6,171 nt of DNA, taken from positions 1 to 6,171 of the forward strand of contig NZ_CALJAH010000473.1 of NCBI RefSeq assembly GCF_938028185.1. Reading direction: 5' to 3'. Below, piece after piece: positions 1-5,501 of the stretch (position 1 is its first letter; each line of letters starts with the position of its first letter). The notes beneath the pieces were generated by a model. That model was not told the origin of the DNA and made no database searches. It worked only from the letters and a program-made list of their open reading frames with translations. Origin of the DNA: an uncultured Cardiobacterium sp. GTDB lineage: Bacteria; Pseudomonadota; Gammaproteobacteria; Cardiobacteriales; Cardiobacteriaceae. The position numbers and the translations under genes are program-made.

Positions 1-93
1 CAGGGATACAAATTCCAAAAAACGTATGCCTTTGCCTGGTTTGGAAAGAGGTCTATTAAACCGGTAGCATGGCACGGTGAAGGACGGACATGA
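1..93 (+). CDS. Possible 3' end of an unrecognised protein gene (5' end outside window)
   Basis: The first + frame is open from base 1 for 30 codons and stops at TGA (91-93). It ends with the residues KPVAWHGEGRT. The stop lies 3 bases before the stem of a strong hairpin terminator, which is where a gene would be expected to end. I do not recognise the peptide. It has many aromatic and basic residues, and the DNA is lower in GC than the rest of the window (42 of the first 90 bases). The other two + frames are also open until about 57-67, so the open frame alone is weak support. The main argument is the position of the terminator. It could equally be non-coding sequence between genes. Confidence 0.35.
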   Translation, partial: QGYKFQKTYAFAWFGKRSIKPVAWHGEGRT

Positions 94-130
94 AAAAGCC
101 CCGCTTGTGGTACAGGCGGGGCTGATTTTT
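93..130. terminator. Bidirectional rho-independent terminator
   Basis: A perfect 8-bp stem (AGCCCCGC at 97-104, GCGGGGCT at 116-123) encloses an 11-base loop. Five A's precede it (93-97), giving a T-run for minus-strand transcripts leaving the lipoprotein gene. GATTTTT follows it (124-130), giving a T-run for + strand transcripts entering from the left. It sits 18 bases beyond the lipoprotein stop codon and 3 bases beyond the possible + strand stop at 91-93, so it probably serves two converging genes. Confidence 0.85.
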
Positions 131-140
131 GCGCGTGCTT

Positions 141-941
141 TTATGGGGTAATCGCGCCGCGACTGCCCTGGAAGACGGCGACGCCGTCGTTGTCTGCGTC
201 CTGTATTCTGCCGGAGATTTCTGCGGCACCGGGCCCCCATAAACGGGCGTTATAGCGCATGGCGCCGCCAGTATTACCGGTTGCGGTACCGTTTAGTTCC
301 GCAACGACAAAGTCGTCGCTGTTATCCAGGGTGAGTCGTGCCGGCCGCAGGGTGATGTCGCCGTAGCGGCCCAGCCCCGCGATTTTGCCCTGTCCTTCTT
401 TTTTGCCGAAATCGACTTGATAGGCGAGTGTGCCTTTGGCATCGTTGTTGAAGGCAACGCCGTTGTAGGTCGCCTTGCCGCTATTGGGCATTTCGCCAAT
501 CAGCGGCTCTACGCCGTAGGCCAGGCGCAGGGAGAGACCTTTATCTGTTTTCTGGATGTAGGCGCCGCTATAGAATCCGTTGTAGCTGCGGATTTGGGCG
601 GTGTCACGAATGCCGGAGCCGTCAGTAAAGACGCTTTGTCCAGTCGCGTCATACCATCCCTGCGGCAGGTTGCGGATGTTTACTTTCAGTTCGTTGTTGG
701 TGAGGGAGATGAGTTTTTGGCCATCAACGAGGGTATCGACGGACATATCACCACGGAAGGGGATGGTCTTGTTTTTGACTTCATCGAAGCGTTTTTGGTA
801 GAGGGCGGCGTTTGGGGTGTTGGTGTCGGGCGGCGTTTGCGGTTTGGGATCGGCGGTATTGTCGCCATCACCACCACCGCCTCCGCAGGCACAGAGCAGG
901 GTAGTTGTACTCAAGGTGAGTATAAAGTTCTGGATTTTCAT
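141..941 (-). CDS. Surface lipoprotein resembling factor H binding protein (Slam-dependent type)
   Basis: This 266-residue protein is predicted to be an outer-membrane lipoprotein. A short signal peptide (1-18) ends in the lipobox LCAC, so Cys19 is the likely lipidated residue. A Gly run (20-24) and a Pro/Thr/Asp-rich linker (to about 45) follow, a layout typical of surface lipoproteins such as NHBA, fHbp and TbpB. The body resembles fHbp as I remember it. VDGQKLISL near residue 72 recalls VDGQLITL. GKATYNGVAF (155-164), LAYQVDF (172-178) and GQGKI (183-187) follow the fHbp C-terminal barrel (Lipoprot_C) pattern, and the end (AAEISG) is similar. The start is supported by a GGAGA ribosome site (947-951) five bases upstream of ATG. 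Its ligand cannot be inferred, because such barrels bind different host proteins. It lies downstream of the kinase gene, from which a Correia-like repeat separates it. Confidence 0.8.
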   Translation of the reverse strand: MKIQNFILTLSTTTLLCACGGGGGDGDNTADPKPQTPPDTNTPNAALYQKRFDEVKNKTIPFRGDMSVDTLVDGQKLISLTNNELKVNIRNLPQGWYDATGQSVFTDGSGIRDTAQIRSYNGFYSGAYIQKTDKGLSLRLAYGVEPLIGEMPNSGKATYNGVAFNNDAKGTLAYQVDFGKKEGQGKIAGLGRYGDITLRPARLTLDNSDDFVVAELNGTATGNTGGAMRYNARLWGPGAAEISGRIQDADNDGVAVFQGSRGAITP

Positions 942-946
942 GGTTA

Positions 947-951
947 TCTCC
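947..951 (-). promoter_or_regulatory. Ribosome binding site of the lipoprotein gene
   Basis: GGAGA on the minus strand lies five bases before the ATG at 939-941. It supports that start. Only 9 bases separate it from the edge of the repeat element at 961, so little native upstream DNA remains. Confidence 0.75.
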
Positions 952-958
952 GTTTAGG

Positions 959-989
959 TGTATAGCCATCCACCGAAAGTTTCAGACAA
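959..989 (-). promoter_or_regulatory. Candidate promoter at the end of the Correia-like element
   Basis: On the minus strand the element reads TTGTCT (984-989) as a possible -35 and TATACA (959-964) as a possible -10, separated by 19 bases. The -10 spans the terminal repeat and two flanking bases. A transcript would begin near 952, directly upstream of the lipoprotein ribosome site. Neisserial Correia elements are known to carry promoters at their ends. The 19-base spacer is longer than ideal, so this remains a proposal. Confidence 0.3.
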
Positions 990-1067
990 GGCGCGCCGCT
1001 GAAGGCAGTACGCAGTTGTACGGCGAAGCGGCGCAACACCGTATGAGGCTTTCGGTGGATGGCTATA
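961..1067. repeat. Complete Correia-like palindromic repeat (MITE-like, 107 bp)
   Basis: The element is bounded by perfect 19-bp inverted repeats: TATAGCCATCCACCGAAAG at 961-979 and its exact complement at 1049-1067. A nested perfect 8-bp inverted repeat (GCGCCGCT 993-1000, AGCGGCGC 1027-1034) lies inside, so the transcript could fold into a long two-stage hairpin. The interior contains ACAAGGCG, CAGTACG and TTGTACGG. These resemble the ACAAGGCG, ACAGTAC and AGTACGG blocks of the neisserial Correia repeat as I remember it, and both families start with TATAG. It encodes no transposase, so it would need one supplied in trans. A second copy begins at 6109, with 57 of the 63 visible bases identical. 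It fills most of the 154-bp gap between the kinase stop and the lipoprotein start. Confidence 0.85.
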
Positions 1068-1070
1068 AAT

Positions 1071-1085
1071 CCCGCCTTGTGGCGG
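1071..1085 (-). terminator. Weak hairpin after the histidine kinase gene
   Basis: Ten bases after the kinase stop codon, the minus strand has a perfect 5-bp GC stem (arms 1081-1085 and 1072-1076) with a 4-base loop, followed by GATTTATA. The T-run is poor, so termination would be partial at best. Readthrough into the repeat and the lipoprotein gene is plausible. The Correia-like hairpin follows at once and may matter more for transcript processing. Confidence 0.3.
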
Positions 1086-1095
1086 ACGAGGGGGT

Positions 1096-2604
1096 TCAAA
1101 GCTCGCTTTCGTTTTGGCGGCGCAGGTAAGCGGTTTCGCTCGGCAAGGTGATTTCGATGCGAAGGCCGGGCTTGTTGTCGTGCAGTTGCAGGCTGCCATT
1201 GTGCAGCGCAACGATGGCGCTCACTAGCGAGAGACCGAGGCCGTTGCCGGGGGTGCTGCGCGCGCTGTCCAGTCGCACGAAGCGTTTCAAGACTTCGTCG
1301 CGTTTGTCCGGCGGGATGCCGTGGCCGTTGTCGCCGACGCTGACGTGGATGTTTTCGCCGCGTTGTACGGCGGTCAGGGTGATGTGGCCGCCGCTGGGGG
1401 TGTATTTGACGGCGTTGTCCAAGAGGTTGGTGATGCCCTGGGCGATGAGCTGACGGTTGCCCATGATGTCCAGGCCGCGCTCGATGTGTGCTTCAAAGGT
1501 GTGTTCGCCTTCTTCGGTCATGACGTCGTAGAGTTCGGCCAGGTCGTCGCAGATGGCGCTCAGGCTTTCGTGTTTAAAGTCGTCCTTGGCGCGGCTTTCG
1601 ACTTGGGCGATGTTTAAGAGCGCGTTGAAGGTTTTGAGCAGGTTTTCGGCGTCTTCGACGGAGTCGGCGATGACTTCGCGCAACTCGCCGACGCTGCTGT
1701 TGCGGTCGAGCAGCGCCACTTCCATGCGGTTGCGCATCCGGTTGAGCGGGCTGCGCAGGTCGTGCGCGATGTTGTTGGTGACTTGCCGCTGGCTGGTGAT
1801 GAGTGCTTCGATGCGGTCGAGCATATGGTTGAGGTCGCCCGCGAGCTGGCTCATTTCGTCGGCGTCGGTGGCGCGGGTGAGGATGCGTTCGGAGAAGTCG
1901 CCATCGACGATGCGTCGCGCGGTGCGGCTGATACGCGAGATGCTGTGGATGATGATGTAGCCGATGAGGAAGCTGCCGATGAAGGAGGCAATGAGGAGGA
2001 GGCCGGTGACGTAGATGCTGTTGTTGAGCATCCGCTTCAGCATTTTGCGCTCGTTGCTGGTGTCGTAGGCGGTGATGAGGGTGTAGCGGTTGTCGGCGGT
2101 ATTGACGATGACGACGCGCATGACGAGGTTGAGGCGCAGGTCGCCGTCAGTGGGGTTGCCGGGGTTGAGGCGGCAGAGGTCGGCAACGCTGCTGTCCAAT
2201 ATGATGAGGTCGGCGGCGCTGCTGTCAAATGCGGCGGGATCGTTGTTGCGGCGGCTGGTAAAGGGCAGGCCGTTGCTGCCGCTGCCTTGCGGCTGTGGTT
2301 TGGCGGTGACGCAGAAGGTGATGTTGGGGTCGCCGGGGACGCGCTCGATGATGCCGAGTACCGGGGTGTAGAGGCCGATGCTGGTGCGTTCTTCAAAGCG
2401 GCGGCGCAGGCTGGTGGTTTCGGCGAGCAGGCGCGAATCGATTTGTTCGCGAATTTCTTTTTCGGCGCTGCGGTAGAGGGTGTACATCGAGATGCCGGTG
2501 ACGAAGCTCGATGCGAGGGTGAAGAGCAGGGAAAATTTGAAGGCGGTAGTTTTTACCGCCTTCCCCCAGTCGCGCAGCCGCTTAGTTATAGCCGTTTGGG
2601 TCAT
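1096..2604 (-). CDS. Membrane sensor histidine kinase
   Basis: This 502-residue inner-membrane kinase should sense an envelope signal and phosphorylate the response regulator encoded just upstream. TM1 (about 22-43) and TM2 (about 197-219) flank a periplasmic sensor region of about 150 residues. A HAMP linker (about 220-270) follows. The H-box is NNIAHDLRSPLNR with phospho-acceptor His281. The ATPase domain has the N-box ITNLLDNAVKYTP (Asn393 and Asn397), G1 DNGHGIP (425-431), the F-box around Phe442 and G2 GNGLGL (453-458). All catalytic motifs look intact. The sensor region carries two cysteines, Cys98 and Cys144, and a Gly/Ser/Asn-rich stretch between them. The ATG at 2602-2604 overlaps the regulator's 3' end by 23 bp, which suggests coupled translation; an AGGA lies somewhat far upstream. 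The stimulus is unknown. The neighbouring protease gene suggests envelope stress. Confidence 0.93.
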   Translation of the reverse strand: MTQTAITKRLRDWGKAVKTTAFKFSLLFTLASSFVTGISMYTLYRSAEKEIREQIDSRLLAETTSLRRRFEERTSIGLYTPVLGIIERVPGDPNITFCVTAKPQPQGSGSNGLPFTSRRNNDPAAFDSSAADLIILDSSVADLCRLNPGNPTDGDLRLNLVMRVVIVNTADNRYTLITAYDTSNERKMLKRMLNNSIYVTGLLLIASFIGSFLIGYIIIHSISRISRTARRIVDGDFSERILTRATDADEMSQLAGDLNHMLDRIEALITSQRQVTNNIAHDLRSPLNRMRNRMEVALLDRNSSVGELREVIADSVEDAENLLKTFNALLNIAQVESRAKDDFKHESLSAICDDLAELYDVMTEEGEHTFEAHIERGLDIMGNRQLIAQGITNLLDNAVKYTPSGGHITLTAVQRGENIHVSVGDNGHGIPPDKRDEVLKRFVRLDSARSTPGNGLGLSLVSAIVALHNGSLQLHDNKPGLRIEITLPSETAYLRRQNESEL

Positions 2605-3271
2605 AGAGGCTATATCCTGCGCCGCGTTCGGTGTGAATCAAGGGTGGGTCGAAGTCTTTGTCGATTTTGCTGCGCAGACGCGAGATGTGGACGTCAATGA
2701 CGTTGGTCTGCGGGTCAAAGTGGTATTCCCACACTTTTTCGAGAAGCATGGTGCGGGTGACGACTTGGCCGGCGTTGCTCATCAGGTATTCAAGCAGGCG
2801 AAATTCGCGCGGTTGCAGGTTGATTTTTTTGCCGCTGCGCGTGACTTTGCGTTTCAGGCGATCCAGTTGCAGGTCGGCGACTTCGAGCATCATCTGGTCC
2901 TGGATTTCGCCACCACGGCGGCGGGTCAGCGCCTGCACGCGCGCGAGCAGTTCGGAGAAGGCGTAGGGTTTGACGAGGTAATCGTCGCCGCCCGCCGCCA
3001 GTCCTTCGACGCGGTCATCCACTTCGCCAAGGGCGGAGAGGATGAGTACCGGGGTGCTCATGCCGTCCTTGCGCAGTTTTTCGATGACGGAGAGTCCGTC
3101 CAGTTCGGGCAGCATCCGGTCCACGATAAGGATGTCGTACTGGCCGCTTTGCGCCATCGACAAGCCTTCGGTACCGGTGTGCGCGGCATCGACGACATAG
3201 CCGCTTTCACTCAGACCCTTGGTAATGTAGGCTGCGACGTCTTTGTCGTCTTCGATGATCAGAACGTGCAT
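2582..3271 (-). CDS. OmpR/PhoB-family response regulator
   Basis: This 229-residue cytoplasmic DNA-binding regulator is the partner of the kinase that follows it. The receiver domain (1-115) has the acidic pair Asp8/Asp9, phospho-acceptor Asp51 in LIVDRMLPELDG, the switch residue Ser79 and Lys101 in the KPYAFSEL motif. A winged-helix domain (about 128-226) contains LQPREFRLLEYLM, the recognition helix around TNVIDVHISRLRSKID and the terminal hairpin HTERGAGYSL. Length and layout are normal for the family. The start is strongly supported: AGGAG (3278-3282) lies six bases upstream of ATG. It is transcribed divergently from the DegP-type protease gene, so their shared upstream region is the natural place for its operator. 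I cannot assign it to a named system from sequence alone. Confidence 0.95.
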   Translation of the reverse strand: MHVLIIEDDKDVAAYITKGLSESGYVVDAAHTGTEGLSMAQSGQYDILIVDRMLPELDGLSVIEKLRKDGMSTPVLILSALGEVDDRVEGLAAGGDDYLVKPYAFSELLARVQALTRRRGGEIQDQMMLEVADLQLDRLKRKVTRSGKKINLQPREFRLLEYLMSNAGQVVTRTMLLEKVWEYHFDPQTNVIDVHISRLRSKIDKDFDPPLIHTERGAGYSLYDPNGYN

Positions 3272-3368
3272 GAAGTTCTCCTAAGTTTTCTTTAATCGCC
3301 TGTTTCGGGCAATGTAAGGTGGATTTAGCCAGAATATGCGCCCTATCTTAAAGCAATCAGAGGTATTC
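3272..3368. promoter_or_regulatory. Divergent intergenic region between response regulator and protease
   Basis: These 97 bases must hold, or lie next to, the promoters of two divergent transcription units. They contain the regulator's ribosome site AGGAG (minus strand, 3278-3282) and the protease's AGAGG (3359-3363). The DNA is more AT-rich than the flanking genes. TATCTT at 3344-3349 is a possible + strand -10, but no good -35 lies at the right distance. I saw no convincing sigma-E motif or regulator box pair. A half match to the CpxR pattern (GTAAG at 3314-3318, then TTTAG five bases later) is too weak to call. Confidence 0.6.
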
Positions 3369-4748
3369 ATGAATAAAACATTGGTTATATTGACTCTCGC
3401 ACTCACCGCCCCTTTGAGCCTTGCCGACCCCGCGCCGGACTTCACCGCGCTCGTTTCCAAAACCAAGGACGCGGTGGTGAGCATTGAAGTGGAAAGCCGC
3501 GTCAATACCCCTTCCACCATTAACGGCATCCCGCCGGAAATCTTTGAAGATTTCTTCGGCATTCCTGATCCCTTCGGCGGTCGCCAATTCGCCGAGCCGC
3601 AAAACGAACAGCGCATCCTGCAAGGACAAGGTTCCGGCTTCATCATCGACAGCGACGGCTATATCCTCACCAACGCCCACGTCGTTGAAGGCGCGGAAAA
3701 AGTGCGCGTCCAGCTCAACAATAACAAGGAATACAACGCCGACGTTATCGGCCTCGACAAACGCACCGACGTCGCCCTCGTCAAAATCCAGGGCGACCAC
3801 CTCCCGGTCGCCAAAATCGGCGATTCCGACCAGGTACAAGTCGGCGACTGGGTACTCGCCATCGGCTCGCCCTTCGGCTTCTCCCACACCGCGACGCAGG
3901 GCATCGTCAGCGCGGTGGCGCGCAACCTGCCCAGCGGCGACTACGTTCCCTTCATCCAGACCGACGCCGCCATCAACCCCGGCAACTCCGGCGGGCCGCT
4001 GTTTAACAGCAAGGGCGAAGTCATCGCCATCAACTCACAAATCTACAGCCGCAGCGGCGCCTTTAACGGGCTGGCCTTCTCTATCCCGATCAACATGGCG
4101 AAAAACATCGCCGACCAGTTAAAAGACAAAGGCGAAGTCGTGCGCGGCTGGCTCGGCGTGCGCCTGCAAGGCCTGGACCAAAACCTGGCCGAATCCTTCG
4201 GCATGGAAAAACCGCAAGGCGCGCTGGTTGCCCAGGTTGAAGAAAACTCGCCCGCCGCCAAGGCCGGAATCGAGAGCGGCGACGTCATCCTCCAGTACAA
4301 CGGCAAGGCAGTGAACAAAACCGCCGACCTGCCCGCGCTGGTCGCCAGCACGCCGATTGGCGACAAAATTGAAATCAAACTGCTGCGCGACGGCAAAGAA
4401 CAAACCGTCACCGCCGAAATCGGCAACCTCAACGACGGTAGCGACAACGGCGGCTCCGCCAAAGCCACCGCCGCCGCGCGTGGCTTGAGCCTGAGCGCGC
4501 TTGATGACGACGACCGCGAAGAGCTCGGCTTCCGTGGCAAAGGCGTGCGCATCAGCGGCGTCAAGGCAGGCTCGGCGGCAGAGCGCTCCGGCCTGCGCCA
4601 AAACGACATCATCATCGGCGTCGGCGGCAAGCGCGTCGAAGACGTCAAAACCGCGCGCCGCCTGCTGGAAAAAGCCAACAGCAAACGCCCCGTGCCGCTG
4701 CTCATCTACCGCAACGGACAGAACCTTTACCTGGCGTTGCAGCCGTAA
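3369..4748 (+). CDS. Periplasmic serine endoprotease, DegP/DegQ/MucD family (Do protease)
   Basis: This 459-residue protease and chaperone should degrade misfolded envelope proteins in the periplasm. A signal peptide (1-19, cleavage after SLA) leads into a trypsin-like domain. The catalytic triad is intact: His104 in LTNAHVV, Asp134 in RTDVALVKI and Ser207 in GNSGGPL. PDZ1 spans about 260-352 and starts at RGWLGV. PDZ2 spans about 385-457, after a Gly/Ala/Asp-rich linker. An in-frame ATG at 3336 would give a longer form, but it has no ribosome site and would bury the signal peptide. The ATG at 3369 has AGAGG five bases upstream. The gene diverges from a two-component system, as in some HtrA stress circuits, and ends at its own terminator. 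DegP, DegQ and MucD cannot be separated here with confidence. Confidence 0.95.
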   Translation: MNKTLVILTLALTAPLSLADPAPDFTALVSKTKDAVVSIEVESRVNTPSTINGIPPEIFEDFFGIPDPFGGRQFAEPQNEQRILQGQGSGFIIDSDGYILTNAHVVEGAEKVRVQLNNNKEYNADVIGLDKRTDVALVKIQGDHLPVAKIGDSDQVQVGDWVLAIGSPFGFSHTATQGIVSAVARNLPSGDYVPFIQTDAAINPGNSGGPLFNSKGEVIAINSQIYSRSGAFNGLAFSIPINMAKNIADQLKDKGEVVRGWLGVRLQGLDQNLAESFGMEKPQGALVAQVEENSPAAKAGIESGDVILQYNGKAVNKTADLPALVASTPIGDKIEIKLLRDGKEQTVTAEIGNLNDGSDNGGSAKATAAARGLSLSALDDDDREELGFRGKGVRISGVKAGSAAERSGLRQNDIIIGVGGKRVEDVKTARRLLEKANSKRPVPLLIYRNGQNLYLALQP

Positions 4749-4772
4749 AGCGTTCGCCGCGCACCGTTCATC

Positions 4773-4824
4773 GCCTCCCCCTCTCCCCTGGTGTACCGGG
4801 GGTAGGGCGGGAGGCCATTTTTTT
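4773..4824 (+). terminator. Rho-independent terminator of the protease gene
   Basis: GCCTCCC (4773-4779) pairs with GGGAGGC (4809-4815), and C-rich and G-rich inner arms extend the stem with some mismatches. CA and seven T's (4818-4824) follow. The T-run overlaps the stop codon (4823-4825) of the convergent DUF2459-like gene. On the minus strand the hairpin has no T-run after it, so it should act in one direction only. A second pairing option exists for its loop (see findings). Confidence 0.85.
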
Positions 4825-5488
4825 ACCGGTACACCGCCATCAGATCGTGGGCGAAGGGCGTCCACAGCACGTGTTTCAGGCCGCCGTCCCTGAGGCGGGC
4901 GTTGCTCCAGCTGTTGCAGGTGTTGAACAGGCTGTAGCTGCCGTGCGCTTCGTAGAAGGCGTCGTGGTCACCGTAACCGCGCCCGGCGAGGACGAGGGCA
5001 CGACCGTCATCGCCCGTGCGCAGGCTGGCGCGGATACCGGCAACGAGCGCGCGGTATTCGTCACGGCTGACGGCGATGGCGATACTGTTGACGGTCGCAC
5101 GCAGCGGCGGCAGGTAAGTGGCGTGAATGATGGTGGCGCCGCGACCGCTGATGGCATTGACGGCGGTTGCGAGTTTCAGGTCGCGCCATTGTGGCGTTTC
5201 GAGATAGAAGGCGCGGTCGCCCCAGCCGAAGGCGACGTAGGCGGGGGTAAAGGTCAGGGCGCGCGCGTCGTCGGGGCTGATGACCGTGCTCCAGTCGAAG
5301 GTGTCATTGGCCAGCGGCAGGGCGAGGTCGGTGTGGACGCCGTTGTCGAGCAGGTAAATGGTGATGTCGCGGACGCCGTCGTGCCGTGCGGGGGCGTACA
5401 CGATATGGCCGCAAATCAGCGCGGCGGCGAGCCAGACGAGCGGCAGGGCGAGGAGGGCGGCGAGGATTTTGCCACAAAGGCGGAGCAT
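4823..5488 (-). CDS. DUF2459/TIGR02117-like membrane-anchored protein
   Basis: This 221-residue protein has one hydrophobic N-terminal segment (about 6-30), probably an uncleaved anchor, with the rest predicted outside the cytoplasm. It matches my memory of the DUF2459 family (TIGR02117, noted near urease genes in some bacteria). The key pieces are DNGVHTDLALP (48-58), FGWGDRAFYLETP (87-99), a His in IIHATYLPP (120-128), DAFYEAHGSYSLFNTCN (176-192) and LWTPF (208-212). Conserved Cys191, His52 and His122 could form an active site, but I know of no proven activity. ATG (5486-5488) is preceded by GGAA at a good distance. It lies 13 bp after the SLATT-like gene, so the two are probably co-transcribed. 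No urease gene is visible here. It converges on the protease gene, and its stop overlaps that gene's terminator. Confidence 0.8.
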   Translation of the reverse strand: MLRLCGKILAALLALPLVWLAAALICGHIVYAPARHDGVRDITIYLLDNGVHTDLALPLANDTFDWSTVISPDDARALTFTPAYVAFGWGDRAFYLETPQWRDLKLATAVNAISGRGATIIHATYLPPLRATVNSIAIAVSRDEYRALVAGIRASLRTGDDGRALVLAGRGYGDHDAFYEAHGSYSLFNTCNSWSNARLRDGGLKHVLWTPFAHDLMAVYR

Positions 5489-5501
5489 GGCAGTTTCCGG
5501 T

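Noticed and set aside
6..17. 12-base match (ATACAAATTCCA) to the complement of the flank of the second repeat copy
   Set aside because: Matches of this length are expected by chance in a window this size, and no other repeat sequence accompanies it at the left end.
981..990. GTCTGAA core, shared with neisserial DNA uptake sequences, inside the repeat
   Set aside because: Only seven bases match, at the expected place in both repeat copies. No full uptake sequence was seen elsewhere, so it is best explained as part of the repeat.
954..1211. 85-codon minus-strand open frame through the repeat
   Set aside because: Its first half is an out-of-frame reading of the kinase 3' end and its second half is the repeat. 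It is kept only as evidence that the repeat is open in that frame.
1762..2700. Long + strand open frame antisense to the kinase and regulator genes
   Set aside because: It is low-complexity (Ala/Gly/Val/Asp-rich) and lies opposite two clear genes in GC-rich DNA. It has no recognisable domain and is a codon-bias shadow.
2480..3295. + strand open frame of 271 codons opposite the response regulator
   Set aside because: It mirrors an intact, well-conserved regulator gene with a strong ribosome site. The peptide has no family features.
3314..3328. CpxR-like box in the divergent intergenic region
   Set aside because: Only one half-site (GTAAG) is near consensus and the second is TTTAG, which is too weak to report as an operator.
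3336..3368. Upstream ATG (3336) as the protease start
   Set aside because: It has no ribosome site and would add 11 residues before a typical signal peptide. The ATG at 3369 has AGAGG at the right distance.
4119..4865. Minus-strand open frame antisense to the protease and crossing its terminator
   Set aside because: It runs through a strong hairpin terminator and shadows the PDZ coding region, and it shows no domain.
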